From Neospora caninum Liverpool (Eukaryota > Apicomplexa > Conoidasida > Eucoccidiorida > Sarcocystidae): a stretch of DNA of 64,000 nucleotides. Numbering within the stretch: the stretch's first letter is position 1; every line of letters begins with the position of its first letter. Shown one piece after another: positions 12,568-23,091 of the stretch. The position numbers and the translations under genes are program-made. Location: assembly GCF_000208865.1 (NCBI RefSeq), contig NC_018389.1, positions 1,426,001 through 1,490,000 on the forward strand. The letters run 5' to 3'. The notes under the pieces were generated by a model, which saw only the letters and a list, made by a program, of their open reading frames with translations, ran no database searches and was not told the origin of the DNA.

Positions 12568-15213
12568 TGAGCCAGGCAGTGTTTTTCTGTGAATGAGTCT
12601 AGTTCTAGATGTAAGCATGCGTGTGGCGCTTTGCACCCGATACGTATGCATAGATGAATAGGCCCGCAGCGGTGAGGGGACCGTCCCACAGCATCTCGCC
12701 CCACTACGTCGCCGGTTCACGGACAGCTGGCGTGCCATACTTGCCAATAGAAGGCGTCTCGCTCTTTCCGCCGCATTTCTTCGGGGTGTTGTTCGTGTCT
12801 CTCGTGGTGAGGCTTGTTGGCCAGAATTCCTCGGTCGCGCTCGCGAAGGTACATCTCTGTGGCCCACCGGGCCGACGGAAGCGACAGCATTGCCGCCGTC
12901 TCCATGGCTCTGTGCGCATACAGCCCGCAAAAACGCATGTGCGAGCAGCCTCCACAGCGTGTGCTCGACACCTCGCGAGCGACGGTCCAGAGAGGACTTC
13001 ACAATGAGGCAGCCGCGGTCAACAACTGGTAGAGGAGAACAGGCAGAGATGCAGAACGTAGCCTGAAAGACCAAAGCACCGCTGACTCTGTGGAGCGTTG
13101 AGCAAGAAAACCGAGAGGCCTGGAGGAGTCGCAGGGGGAACTTCCTGCCACGGAGAAACACGAGGAGAACGGCACGACATGAGGTTTGTCGAAAGATGAG
13201 CACAGGAGACCGCACGTGCCTGTGCTCATTTGTGAGCGGTGACGCTCGCGCTTGCGCAAAGCCGTAGAAAAAAGCTCCGGAGAAGAAGATCCAAAGGTAT
13301 TTGTAGAGAACAGCAAAAAGGGGTGTTTCGTCTGGAACTGACCTGACATATTCAGAAGTGAAGTATTTGTCAAACAGAGTCGCCACATGAGATCGAATCC
13401 ATCTTCCCGCGACCGCCGCCTGCATCCTCCCCTTGTCGGTAAGCCTGTAGAGGCTATTGTGCCGTTCCCGGAACTCCTTTGACCAAACGCCCATTCCTGG
13501 TTCCGTGGCTGCATTGTCACGCGAATGCGAAGCGGAAGCAGACGAGGGATCATTTGAGCCGGAGAGAGAGCCCGGATTCTGTTGCTGCTGGCGACAGAGT
13601 CGCTGAGCTAAATTCCCCTCAGACTGGCCATGACGGACCAGAACGAGGTCCACGGGCATGTTCCGATACATTCTGTTGACGGCCAGCAGGATCAGGCGAA
13701 GACGCAGATATGAAGCAAGGTACGCGAAGGGCTGGAAGAGAAGGACGAGACGAAGGCAGGTCGTTGCTGCAAAAAAAAGGGAACAAAACCACGTGGCACC
13801 TAAACGTGGCAAAAGCGACGCCGCCCCCGCCACTGTGTGAGCGGAGTAAAGAAGGCAGAGCGCAGACTGAGGACGCGCACAAAGCAGAAAGGGACAGAAT
13901 ACGCTCAAGCATCCCGAATGGCCCATACACACAAGGTGAAGCAGAAGGAAAACAGACAAGAAAGATGCAGAACAACGGTCTTCGAAGACCGATGTGCGCG
14001 ATGTCGAACGGAACCCAAAGAGGTAGCACACAGAAGGGGAAACAGGACCCGGGTAGCGCCGGCGATCCACGAAGGAAACAAAAGCTCTTGTGACGCCGCA
14101 CACCAGAGATGTGAGTCCCTGTCTCTCCCTGGCGATTCGCCTTCCCCACATTTTCCCCACCCCACTAGACTGCTTAAGACAGCTAAAAGTAGGTTCGTGC
14201 CTAGCCTCCTTGACATACCTTCAGCCTACATCAGGCCGTCCCCGCGCAATCCACTCGATGCGACGGAAAGGCCATTGCACATTGTGCTCTGGCTCTCGCG
14301 TGCTCTTTCTCTCGAATCCGGGGCGTGCGCCCGAGCGTCCATCAGGCGCAGTATCTCGAATCAGACGGCAGTTTCCTCTCATCACCGTTTCCTTGTTCGA
14401 AACGGTCACCACGAGAAAAGCCTTCGCGGACTCTTCTGGGAAGCGTCCGGTCTCTCGTTTTGCAGACGTGTGACGCCTTGTTCAGTTCGACTCAAAATCA
14501 ATAGTCGAAACCGCCGGGTTCACGGGCAAATTCCGTTTCTGCTCGAAACAGGCGCTAGTTCAGACTCGAGAGTCCACCGCAAATGACAACCGGCGAACTC
14601 AATGAACAACACAGGGCGGTAGTTCCGAGAAACGTTTTCGGCATTGTGGTCTTTCAAACGTTCTGGATCTGTGTGTGTGCAGGGAAAAGAAAAACGAATC
14701 GCTTCCGAGCACACGTACGTGAACTTTAGCCGTTGCAGGCGATAGGCACCTTCCTGACAAGGCCGCTGGTACGTCATGAATCAAGAAAGAAGCGAAAACA
14801 CACGCGGAGAATGACGGGAAAGTGACAGGGGACTCAAGGAAGAACGTACTTTGCACAAAACAAGCGCTTCTGTTTTCCAGGGGTCGAGCAGGGGCCGAGT
14901 TAAGACACAACAGAGAAGAGAAGAAGACGGCCCTACCATACGACATGCTCATAGGTTCACAAAGTGGCCTCTAGGCGCAACAAGAAACGGGAAATGTTGC
15001 GTGTGTGTTTGGAAAATGCTCCTGACTGGTTACAGAGCAGAGAATGTTCAACGCTTTCTCCACATCAGTGAACTGTGCAAGTCGCATGCAGGCAAAAAGT
15101 GAACGAACGACTTATCACGAATCTTACCTACCGCATGCAACAACGACCGCCACGGCGTAGGCGATGGCCTCGCCCGACGCAGCTTGCTGAAACATTTTGT
15201 TGACAACGTTCAT
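11267..15213 (-). CDS. Histidine phosphatase / phosphoglycerate mutase family protein
   Basis: The core is secure. Exons 13731-13343, 12909-12741, 12111-12033, 12003-11951, 11873-11777 and 11664-11267 keep phase throughout. They carry the family's phospho-accepting LVRHGQSEGN motif (His about residue 143), the RAMETA arginine, the GGES glutamate and the second catalytic histidine in VCHGG (about 380). The acceptor before 13731 is a strong pyrimidine tract in phase 0, so the coding sequence must extend upstream. A phase-consistent but tentative extension uses 14435-14230, a 35-base exon at 14749-14715 and a first exon at 15213-15128 (GTAAGA donor), giving about 503 residues. A hydrophobic stretch at about 115-128 just before the catalytic domain suggests membrane association. 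Ser/Gly-rich insertions lie in the last exon. The family includes mutases, phosphatases and regulators, so the substrate cannot be assigned. Intron 12740-12112 contains a TA microsatellite. Confidence 0.75.
12545..12568. repeat. TA microsatellite in an intron
   Basis: About twelve TA units, preceded by a degenerate TATATC/TACATA tract from about 12490. It lies inside the intron between the second and third core exons of the phosphoglycerate-mutase family gene and creates false Ile-Tyr reading frames. Confidence 0.9.
14230..14435 (-). other. Candidate internal exon of the phosphoglycerate-mutase family gene
   Basis: This piece enters in phase 1 and leaves in phase 0, matching the phase-0 acceptor at 13731. 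Its translation (including KAFLVVTVSNKETVMRGN and, later, VQWPFRRIEWIARG) looks like folded protein, not a chance frame. The donor (GTAGGC) is weak, so the exact right-hand join is uncertain. Exons further upstream (14715-14749 and 15128-15213) are less certain than this one. Confidence 0.45.
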
Positions 15214-15220
15214 GCTGACG

Positions 15221-15747
15221 TCACTTGGACTTCCGTACGTAGATGGTTCCCGTGAAAGGAGCAAGAAACAAGAAATCGCTTCTTCTGGATTCTTTGAGGT
15301 AACCGGTGAACCGGTACTTGTTACGTCGTTGTAGCTCCAGTGATCTAGCCGTTTGTATCAACAACTTTATCTCCGGATCTGAGGGGCCTAAGAGTAGGTA
15401 ACGAAAGCTTTTCCACCCTCCGATGCTTTTTTTCCGCGCGCACTTTGACAGGGTCGTAGGTGCCTCGCTCAGCATCTTCATTCTGCTCAATATAGAGATG
15501 CACTTTCTCTCCTCCTGACATTACTCAGCTGGTATTTAATACAGAGCCTTAGGATGGTTTCACGCACAAAAGATTCCGCTCTTAAGTATTCCTTTCCACA
15601 GTCGAACGGCAATCTGTCATATGTCACAGTGTTGGGCGTTTCTGAATTCATTCTGCTAGCCCAGAGTGGGAAAGACCATGGAGTGACGTTGTCGAAAGTT
15701 GCTTTCGGAGGGTAGAAGCCAGAAGAGAAATAAGCGTAGATAGGCAA
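15221..15747 (-). pseudogene. Two coding-like frames in different registers; possible decayed gene
   Basis: Two minus-strand frames abut at 15487. The upper one (15747-15487) and lower one (15490-15221) both read as plausible folded protein, the latter ending FTGTIYVRKSK. The join between them needs a frame change, because an intron there would be only about 40 bases, shorter than normal. Neither has a convincing ATG start: the upper one begins with TTG, and an ATG at about 15760 opens a hydrophobic leader in yet another register. Either this is a frameshifted relic, or it is leader sequence of the downstream minus-strand gene that is open by chance. No family was recognised. Confidence 0.25.
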
Positions 15748-16768
15748 TGTATAGTGGTGTCATGGCTCCCCTTCGCATTCAGTAGCTCTTGAATTGTCCT
15801 GGAGCTGCTGTTTCGAGTATTCGGATGCCTTTTTGTCTCTCCAAACTCTCTTCCATTGTGGAGGAAGGCCGTTCCTGCTCTACTGACTGATGTGTTTAAA
15901 AACGCTCACCAGTTCCTTACTCATGCTGCATCAACTTTACACCATATCTTTACCCGAACAAATGTGGTTCGACGCCTGTGCAACGTCTCGCGCAACGACG
16001 TAGAGATGCGAATGTCTTTCAACTTGTTTACCACCGCAGTGCGTTGCTTCTTGAGTCTCCTAATGAGAAAAAAAAACGAAGCAGTGGCCTTGTCCTGACG
16101 CGCGTTCGCGGAAACGTCGTACTACGTTATCTCGCTTCTACGCGACGCTCACATGACTCGTTCTGTTTACCCTCCCGTTTAGGGAAGGTCGAGGCGACAA
16201 GATCTCACTCGCTGTGGTGCCAACTCAGCAATGCTCGTCGCGTGCATTCAGGCCTCTCTCATTCGAAGCGTTACAACTCGCAGACCCGCATGTACATTCG
16301 GATATAGTTTCCCTGCTCCTTCAGAGAAAGACGGTGCCCTGCCGCGGATACACTCCGCCGCGGATACACTCTGCCGCCAGTTGTGGCGGGCATTCCAAGG
16401 CCGTATCCGTTGCTTGTATAGCTCTTGTGCACAGGAGGAGCGCGATGAAGGGCTCCTGCATTTCCACAAGACAATTGGCGGGGCACCAATACGCTCCCAC
16501 CGTACTGCACGGTCAGCTTCCATCTTCGCAACTTGCGAGATACACCGTCATGCAACCGAAGCATTCTGACTTCACTTCTCACACTGCGTCGACAGCTGTA
16601 CGTTCGCGTGGAGTTGGTGACTCACCGTCCACATCAATCTCCATAATAAAAATGTTGCCTCCTCTCGCAATAGCACAGCAAAGAGAGTTGTCCCAAAAAA
16701 ATCCTAAAGCGTGCATTGCCTGTTTTGGGCATAAAGCACTGTCCCTAAAATCCTATTTCCCCGTTTAA
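15748..16768. other. No gene seen; trailer of the SRS gene
   Basis: No supported coding sequence. Plus-strand frames at 15978-16768 lack motifs and are taken as chance. The stretch probably holds the 3' trailer of the SRS gene. It includes a perfect 16-base tandem duplication at 16341-16372. Confidence 0.5.
16341..16372. repeat. Tandem duplication, two 16-base copies
   Basis: The unit gccgcggatacactcc occurs at 16341-16356 and again directly at 16357-16372 with only its last base changed. It lies in the presumed 3' trailer of the SRS gene. It is probably a slippage product, with no evidence of function. Confidence 0.8.
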
Positions 16769-17926
16769 CTAGCTCGTAACAGAGAAGTAATCTTGCAGGA
16801 ACGCCGCTTCCAAAGAAGCAAAAGCAAAGTATGCAGCCACCACGCTAACCCCGGCAGTCACAAGCACGGAGGGGGTGTTCGCTCCGCCACTCGACATTTC
16901 GCTTGTTCCTAAGACAGTCACTTCCACGCTACATACGGTCGAGCCAGCAGTGCTCTCTCCCCCATTTATCGTTTCCTGGGACTTGCACCCGACGACAAAC
17001 TTCTGTTCGTCGACTGGGAATTTATCATTTGGTACGGTTAACGTTGCTTTGTGAGATGTTTCAGTGTCACCGCTCCACCAGCTCGGCTGAAAATCCTTAA
17101 AGATGGATGTGTATGGCTGGTCACATTTATGCTGGACCGGGGCTCCTGCTGGACAGTGCTCGGTGGTGTGATCCTCAGGCTGCACAACGCCGGCAGAACC
17201 ACAGTCGAGTGTGACGCTTGGATGCGTCGGCGAAATCGTCACTGATTGAAGCGCGGTCCCGGTATTACTGTCGGCCCCGTATGCGCAGCTGACGATTTGG
17301 TTTACGGATGCAGAGGGTTTCGCTGCAACGGTCACCTTCACTTTACACGACGTATTTGTACCTTTCTTCCCGCAGCCCACGCCGAACTGTTGATCTGTCA
17401 ACGGAAACAAGTTCGGCGGGATTTCGAGCGCGTAGATTTTCTTAAGTTTTTGTTGCTGCCACGTCAGAGAAGCATCCGTGGCACCATTCAGAAGCTGGGT
17501 TATTGGGAAGGCTTGGTTCGCGGCTTTATGTGCTTGTAGCGCCCGTCCTGCAGGCTTGCACTGTGACAGGTCCGGACTATCCACGGGACACACCATATCC
17601 GATTCCATGGGATCAGGCATCCCCACATCAGCATTTGCGCAGGTGAGTTGAATTGTGTTGACTGTGGTGGACAACCGGGCCGTCAGTTTCGTCGCGGATG
17701 CAGAGGTTCCAGTAGAGCAGTCGCACAAGGCGACACCGTTGCTCACTGTGCACGGAGACTCACGCTCTTCACCAACAGAGATGCTGAGCGTCTCGTATTG
17801 GCGAAGGGCCTCCGCGTGGAGCACGGCCACGACCAAAACAAAACAAAGATAGTCAGAGACGACCAGGAGGAACTGTGCAGCCCCAGCTGATGTCGGTGTC
17901 CACAGTTTTGCGACTGATGTCGTCAT
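16769..17926 (-). CDS. SAG1-related sequence (SRS) surface antigen, two domains, GPI tail
   Basis: Single exon of 385 residues starting at the ATG at 17926; the frame opens earlier only with a non-ATG codon. A hydrophobic signal segment (about 21-45, ending near AEA) is followed by two cysteine-rich SRS domains. The first (about 55-205) carries eight cysteines. The second (about 207-345) carries the usual six, with the spacing DC...HC...KC...GC...VC near its end. A Ser/Gly-rich linker and a hydrophobic C terminus (about 355-385) fit a GPI-attachment signal. The family forms the major surface coat of coccidian zoites and bradyzoites and binds host ligands. Here the gene stands alone, with no tandem SRS paralog in the window. 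Which subfamily it belongs to, and at which stage it is expressed, cannot be told. Confidence 0.9.
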   Translation of the reverse strand: MTTSVAKLWTPTSAGAAQFLLVVSDYLCFVLVVAVLHAEALRQYETLSISVGEERESPCTVSNGVALCDCSTGTSASATKLTARLSTTVNTIQLTCANADVGMPDPMESDMVCPVDSPDLSQCKPAGRALQAHKAANQAFPITQLLNGATDASLTWQQQKLKKIYALEIPPNLFPLTDQQFGVGCGKKGTNTSCKVKVTVAAKPSASVNQIVSCAYGADSNTGTALQSVTISPTHPSVTLDCGSAGVVQPEDHTTEHCPAGAPVQHKCDQPYTSIFKDFQPSWWSGDTETSHKATLTVPNDKFPVDEQKFVVGCKSQETINGGESTAGSTVCSVEVTVLGTSEMSSGGANTPSVLVTAGVSVVAAYFAFASLEAAFLQDYFSVTS

Positions 17927-20900
17927 TGCGCAGAAATGGGAACTCGACGCGCACAATCCGTCTCGATGTAAATGGTGATGTATCTAACACACTATTGTTT
18001 ATCAGCATCCACGAAGTGGATAACCGTTGCTCCTTTCTCGATTTGCGAAGGGCATACATCTATTCGACACACCTTTCATTGAGTGACGGCGTTTCCAGTC
18101 GACGGGAGTCGCCATTCCTTCACTTGACGGTGCCGGATCTCACAGCAACAGCCGTTGACCACGCGATAGAAGTTCGACTCGCGCGCGGGATCGAACTAGC
18201 GCCGCTTGCCACCGTGGGCACACTGGCAGCCACCCGTCGAGGCACAGACAGGGAACGGCAGTTCGCTGGTCCTACGTCACCAGCTGCGGGCGATGGTGCC
18301 AGAAAAACCGCTAGGCGGTGAGTCAGGTAGATGAGGAACGCAATCGTAGCATAGGACAGAATAGCTCTCGCAAACTCTGGCTACCTTTGACCCTTTGGCA
18401 TCGGCTTCTTTATGACACGGGGTCGTGTGATGCCCGCACCACGCAGCTGACCGGCATACGCCAACCGATCCTGCGGCCAGGGTCGGAATCCCTCTCCCTG
18501 TCGCTTGTGGGCTAGCAGGTAGCCAATGCGTGCCCACCTCGTCCGCACACCATTCGGCAACCACAAGCGACGGCGTCGGTGATCATCCGGTGCACGCTTC
18601 TTGAGGATCCGTATGCTTCGTGTTCACAGCCCCGTCACCCGAGGAACCGGAGTCTGCTGTACATCGTATCTGTGTTACCACTCTCTGATGCGTGATGAGG
18701 TCCGTGTCCAACGGCAGCAGAAAGACCCTGGAGCACTGCATGGAGTGAAGTAGACGCTAGGAAGAGATGCAACACACAACCCCTGCATGGTACTGCCACT
18801 GACTCATGTGGGTTGCCCGCTGGATGATCCCGGTTCCTCTGCGGATGGTTAAGGGTTTGTGGTGTCATGCGCGATTCATTGCAATGGGCGTACTGGTGTC
18901 AATCACGGCGCCTGACCTACACTGTGTTAAACTGAACAACTGGGCTGGCGTTAAAGCCTGTCTGCTTTCTTGTTTTCATGGGGCGTTCTAGGGCATACTG
19001 TTTGCAGCAGGGACGTGTAGAGACGAAAGGTTTGTTCAGCCGGGTGTGTAGCTATTGTTGAGCAATACCTAGTTCATTTCGGCGGCCGCTGGCTCAGTTT
19101 GCACTTCACTGTGTCAGGTCAGTGTCAGTGGAATGCCTTCAGCAGACAGCCAATTTAGGGAGCGACAGAACCTTGCCAGTAACAGACACATAAGCGAACG
19201 CCGCCGGATGACTACAACTTGCTTGTAACGCACGCATAGACTGCAACGGGCGACCGTAATTCTCCAATACGCTGGTCACAGGCTATTCCAGGCGCGACAG
19301 CTCGGTTGGGCTGGAACGCCACTTCACTCAGTTATCCGCATGAGAGTTTGACATTCCTGCGCCCATATCTAAATATTATTCAATCAATACGGTCACCCAT
19401 TTGCTCGTTCGATAGACATTTTCTGGAAAGGGGGGGCATTGCTAGGTTGCGCTTTTAGTTACCCGGACGCAAGTGGTTACAACTGAAGCATTGTCATCCA
19501 TCTACGACCTTTTCTTCGAACATCGGGAGACCCCCACGGCGCAACGTTAATAAAAGTCGATTAACATTTACGCAACGATGTTTCTGGAAAGGGTAGAGCT
19601 TTAGGGAAGTGAAAGGACGGCCGTGGTTGTACACTTTTGCCACTCCCTGTGATCACAGCTTTGTCTCGGGATATTTCATCTAAACTCGGCGCTCTTTTTT
19701 AACTCCCCAGAAAAAGGTAGTTTGTGAAAGCCTTGGAATCGTTCTTTTTTTCAGCGCATTTTCCGGTGCACAGGTCTTGCCGACAAGCTCGTGTCCGCCG
19801 TGCTGTAGCGAGCAAATTGACGTTGGCAGTTACCCGTTCCTCAGTTCTCAGGTTGCTCTGTATCATGTGACTTACAGAAAGTGACCTTTGTGTTCCCCCT
19901 TTGTCTCTGCACTTGCGACACTTCCACAAAACACTCGAAAATCCAGGTCACGTGTGACCCGTCCGTCTGTAACCTGTTCGTATTGACGCGCTCCAAGAAG
20001 GTTCACGAACACGGTGTATCAATTGTACCTTTGCAACTTCCACATCTCGCCTGACTGTCGTTGTTCCTGGCCTTTGCGGGATAATCCAAGAACCAGAACA
20101 AATGGAATGCAAACGGAGATGAACACGTTTCTCTAATACGTTATAATCATGTTTTTATGTTCCCGAAGTCGTGAAGTAGAGGTGCCTGTACACCAGAAAG
20201 GCCTCGAGTATGCTGGAAACACAAGCAGCAACAAATCAGAGGAAGGCATGTGACTAGACGTTGCACTTCAAGGAAGGTTCCTTTCCCACTCGAGTACAAA
20301 TAGTTTGTGGGAGTTTCTGGTATTTCCTAGTACAATGCTCATATCCGCAACATCCTGTTGTAGGAGCTGGTTTCATACATGGGGATAAAACACCCTTAGA
20401 AGGTGCTCATGGATGAGGACTGGATTTTTCGGATCAGATTTTTGCGTCGCTCTGCCGCCTTCAAGCGCACGAAAATCGATGACCGGATAGTGTTCCCATA
20501 TGACGATTATTTTCCTAGACGTTTTTTCTCAGGCACCGACGTCTCGTACGCATATCAGTCACAGCTCGAACGAAACAGGAAATCCGTATTGCTGTCTTTT
20601 CTATAGCAATAGGCAGATACTCCCGTACCAGACAGATGCCCAGACCTTAATCGAACATAGGGATCCAGGATGATCAGAGGTGCTGGATACTACATCAGGC
20701 GCTGTGACTCGACAAGGAGATACACCTCATGAGTTCTTCAGTGCCACAGGAAAAGAGAAGCAGATAGTTTCCTCGCGATCGCTGCTGTACTTTATCTCCC
20801 AGCTGTTTCCGTAGGTACGGATATTGCACTACACGGTACATACTTTAATGCTGCACATTTCCATTGTGTATTATCTCTGGAGCTCATTTCAGGGAATACA

Positions 20901-21091
20901 CGTAAAGATGACACAACTCCTTTCTGATGTCGCAGTTCACAATGAAATATTGCCACCTCTAGCTGGAAACTAAGTTTCTCTTGTCATCTTTCTTGCCCAT
21001 GGAATAACTGGAAGAAACCTACTTGAAATTCCGCAAGAAAGGAATAGACTTGAGAAGTTTTTCGAGGCCTTCAGAAGGCCTGAGAAGGAAT
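17927..21091. other. Gene-poor 3.2 kb upstream of the SRS gene
   Basis: Only very short frames occur, especially between 19000 and 20900, and the base composition is more AT-rich than elsewhere in the window. It should contain the promoter and leader of the minus-strand SRS gene immediately right of 17926. I checked an inverted GTTCGA-like motif near 18170-18200 for a tRNA T-arm, and the stems do not pair. I see no repeat family, relic SRS domain or structured RNA. Confidence 0.55.
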
Positions 21092-21764
21092 TTATCGAAG
21101 AACGGACTTCGTAGAGCTGCCAGATATATGCATTTCCTCCTGGAAACAGCATCGCGCAACGGTAGCACGCACGGCAGGTGCCCGTCCATGGACCAGCGTC
21201 AAGACTACCAGCAGAAGTATACCTCTGAGAAGACATACGTATATCTGCATGCATCTAAATGCATTTCTGCGTGCCCCCCTATATTGTGGGTAGTGTAGCC
21301 GGGGCCCCAGAGTGTGAAAGGGTGTCACGACAGCTTCAGTCCCCTCAGGCGGATCCCTACCGCTGTCCCGAAAGCGGCGGGGACCAAGCCGACCCCAGCT
21401 CCATCGTGAAATGCAGAGCAAGTCAGACGGGTGATTCCTTTGCGAAGCGTGGGCAAACAATTCAGTTCTGAAAGGAAATTTGCTAACGAGAGAGACTTTA
21501 CCTGCTTTGGAGCTCCGCCTGTTCAAATTCTTCGGCTGTCGGTAGCGGAAAGCCTGCGTCAACATGCTGCCTCAAAGCCGCTGCTCCCTGTCCGGATTCG
21601 TCTGGTTCCCACTCTTGGACGAGACCTTTCTGGATAAGGTGGTTACTCAGAATATCTATCGCTGAAGGCAGTGAGTTCACAGCACAAGAGAAATTGGCCA
21701 GAACGAAAAGGCAAAGAGCCGCCCAGTGGTAGATGCACTTCCGAGCTCCAACCAGGAAAGCATT
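21092..21764 (-). CDS. Possible small secreted or membrane protein, at least two exons
   Basis: Low-confidence model. An exon at 21764-21502 has an acceptor CACAG and a donor AG|GTAAAG. It encodes a hydrophobic leader (IYHWAALCLFVLANFSCA) followed by a soluble acidic segment with DILSNHLIQKGLVQEWEPD. Its phase-2 donor matches an acceptor (tgtcttctcag) at 21224, giving a second exon to a stop at 21092 that includes a hydrophobic segment (GILLLVVLTLVHG). A different acceptor 15 bases further on, also in matching phase, would give another C terminus. No in-frame ATG exists in the first exon, because the frame is closed by TGA upstream, so an unseen first exon would be needed. No family recognised. 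Confidence 0.3.
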
Positions 21765-23091
21765 CTGTGCATTGCCGCCTCAGGCGGAAAAACTATTACC
21801 CATCTTTCCTCAGTGTTTCACACGACAAAGAAAGACAAAGGAATCTGTTCTTCACTTGAGCGGAGCTCCGCAGTTGAGCACGAACACTCTGAAACACGGG
21901 ACAGAGAAAATACTAAGCTGTCAATTGAGATGCATCTTCCCGTTCAGTCAACTGAGGCCTCGAAACGATCTCAGAATAACAAAAAGGGGGGCAGGTACAC
22001 CGGGATCATGAACACCAGGCGTTCGTTCACGAATTTGAAGGGGTTGGTACATAATATCAAACCTATCGCACCCACGGGTGGTATGAAATTGGCCTGTCCC
22101 TCGCAATTCTTGCGACAAAGTGCAGCGACGAAATTGCAAAAAAGCAGAGGGTGGGGAACGTTGCAACTCATATACTACGAATTTCGCATTTCGTTTGGGG
22201 CGCGCAGCTGACTGATGCTGATCTGCAGGAGCTGCACGGCATGCATAGAGTGCCACGTTCTGAGCGTGCAAAATGTGTCGCTGATCTTCGTTCAGGACAT
22301 CTTCCTTGAACAATCATCGTTTGCTCTTGTGAAAGCTGAAACTCTGCATTTCCCGAACCCTGTCACCTCCTCCCCCAGCGCGTGATACTGGAATGGAAGC
22401 AGGAGCGAGGCATGACCTACCGACCGCAGCAGCCCATGGAAGCCATAATCCCTCGTGCAGAGAAACTGCAGGCGTTCCCTTCCTTCGTCTCTCTCGTTTG
22501 CGGAAGGCGCGGCGGAGAAGAAGCAGATGGAAGATGGGACGGAAGTGGTAAAGGAACTCGCCTATGAGAAGGCTGCAGGGAGAGAATATACAGGCATCAG
22601 TTCAAAAAACAGAAACTTCAACCGCGCGTTACGCACACCCAACTCGACCACCTCTGCCCAAGAGGCAGAGGCGCCTCCACGGTCTCGTGAGAAGCCGACT
22701 CAGTACTGTTCACATCGCGCACCAGGTTTCGCTAGTGCTGCTAGAATACGTGGAAACGAGCAGCTAAGTTCAACGTGCAGGGAGTTCCGTTTGGTTCTGT
22801 TCCCGGAATTCGTCCAAATCTCTGAGTGGACAAATATCACAGCTCCCCTAAATCTCATGTGTAGAAAACCAAGTCCATTGCGTATGAAAAACTTGTTTCC
22901 CAAGCTCTGTTGTGTGGCGTGCATGTTCAAAGTAGCTTGTGTCGTTCCAGTGTGTATCCGGTTCGAGCTGCAGCCGAAGCGAGCTTCGCAGCGAACAGTG
23001 ACACTGTGTGTCCTTGCGAACAGTGGTTTCACTGTCGGGAATACGTTCTTCGGCCATCTGTTAACCCTGCATCGGGGTTACCGTCAAAGAC
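21765..23091. other. No certain gene; trailer of the PEX16-like gene
   Basis: Overlapping frames occur on both strands (22455-23144 plus; 21948-22313 and 21971-22171 minus). The minus frame 22171-21971 is hydrophobic and protein-like (for example PPVGAIGLILCTNPFKF) and could be a 5' exon of the small gene at 21092-21764. I found no donor whose phase fits directly. The right part should be the 3' trailer of the PEX16-like gene. Confidence 0.4.

Noticed and set aside
18170..18205. GTTCGAC/GATCGAAC motifs resembling a tRNA T-loop
   Set aside because: The five-base stems on either side do not pair on either strand and no acceptor stem was found.
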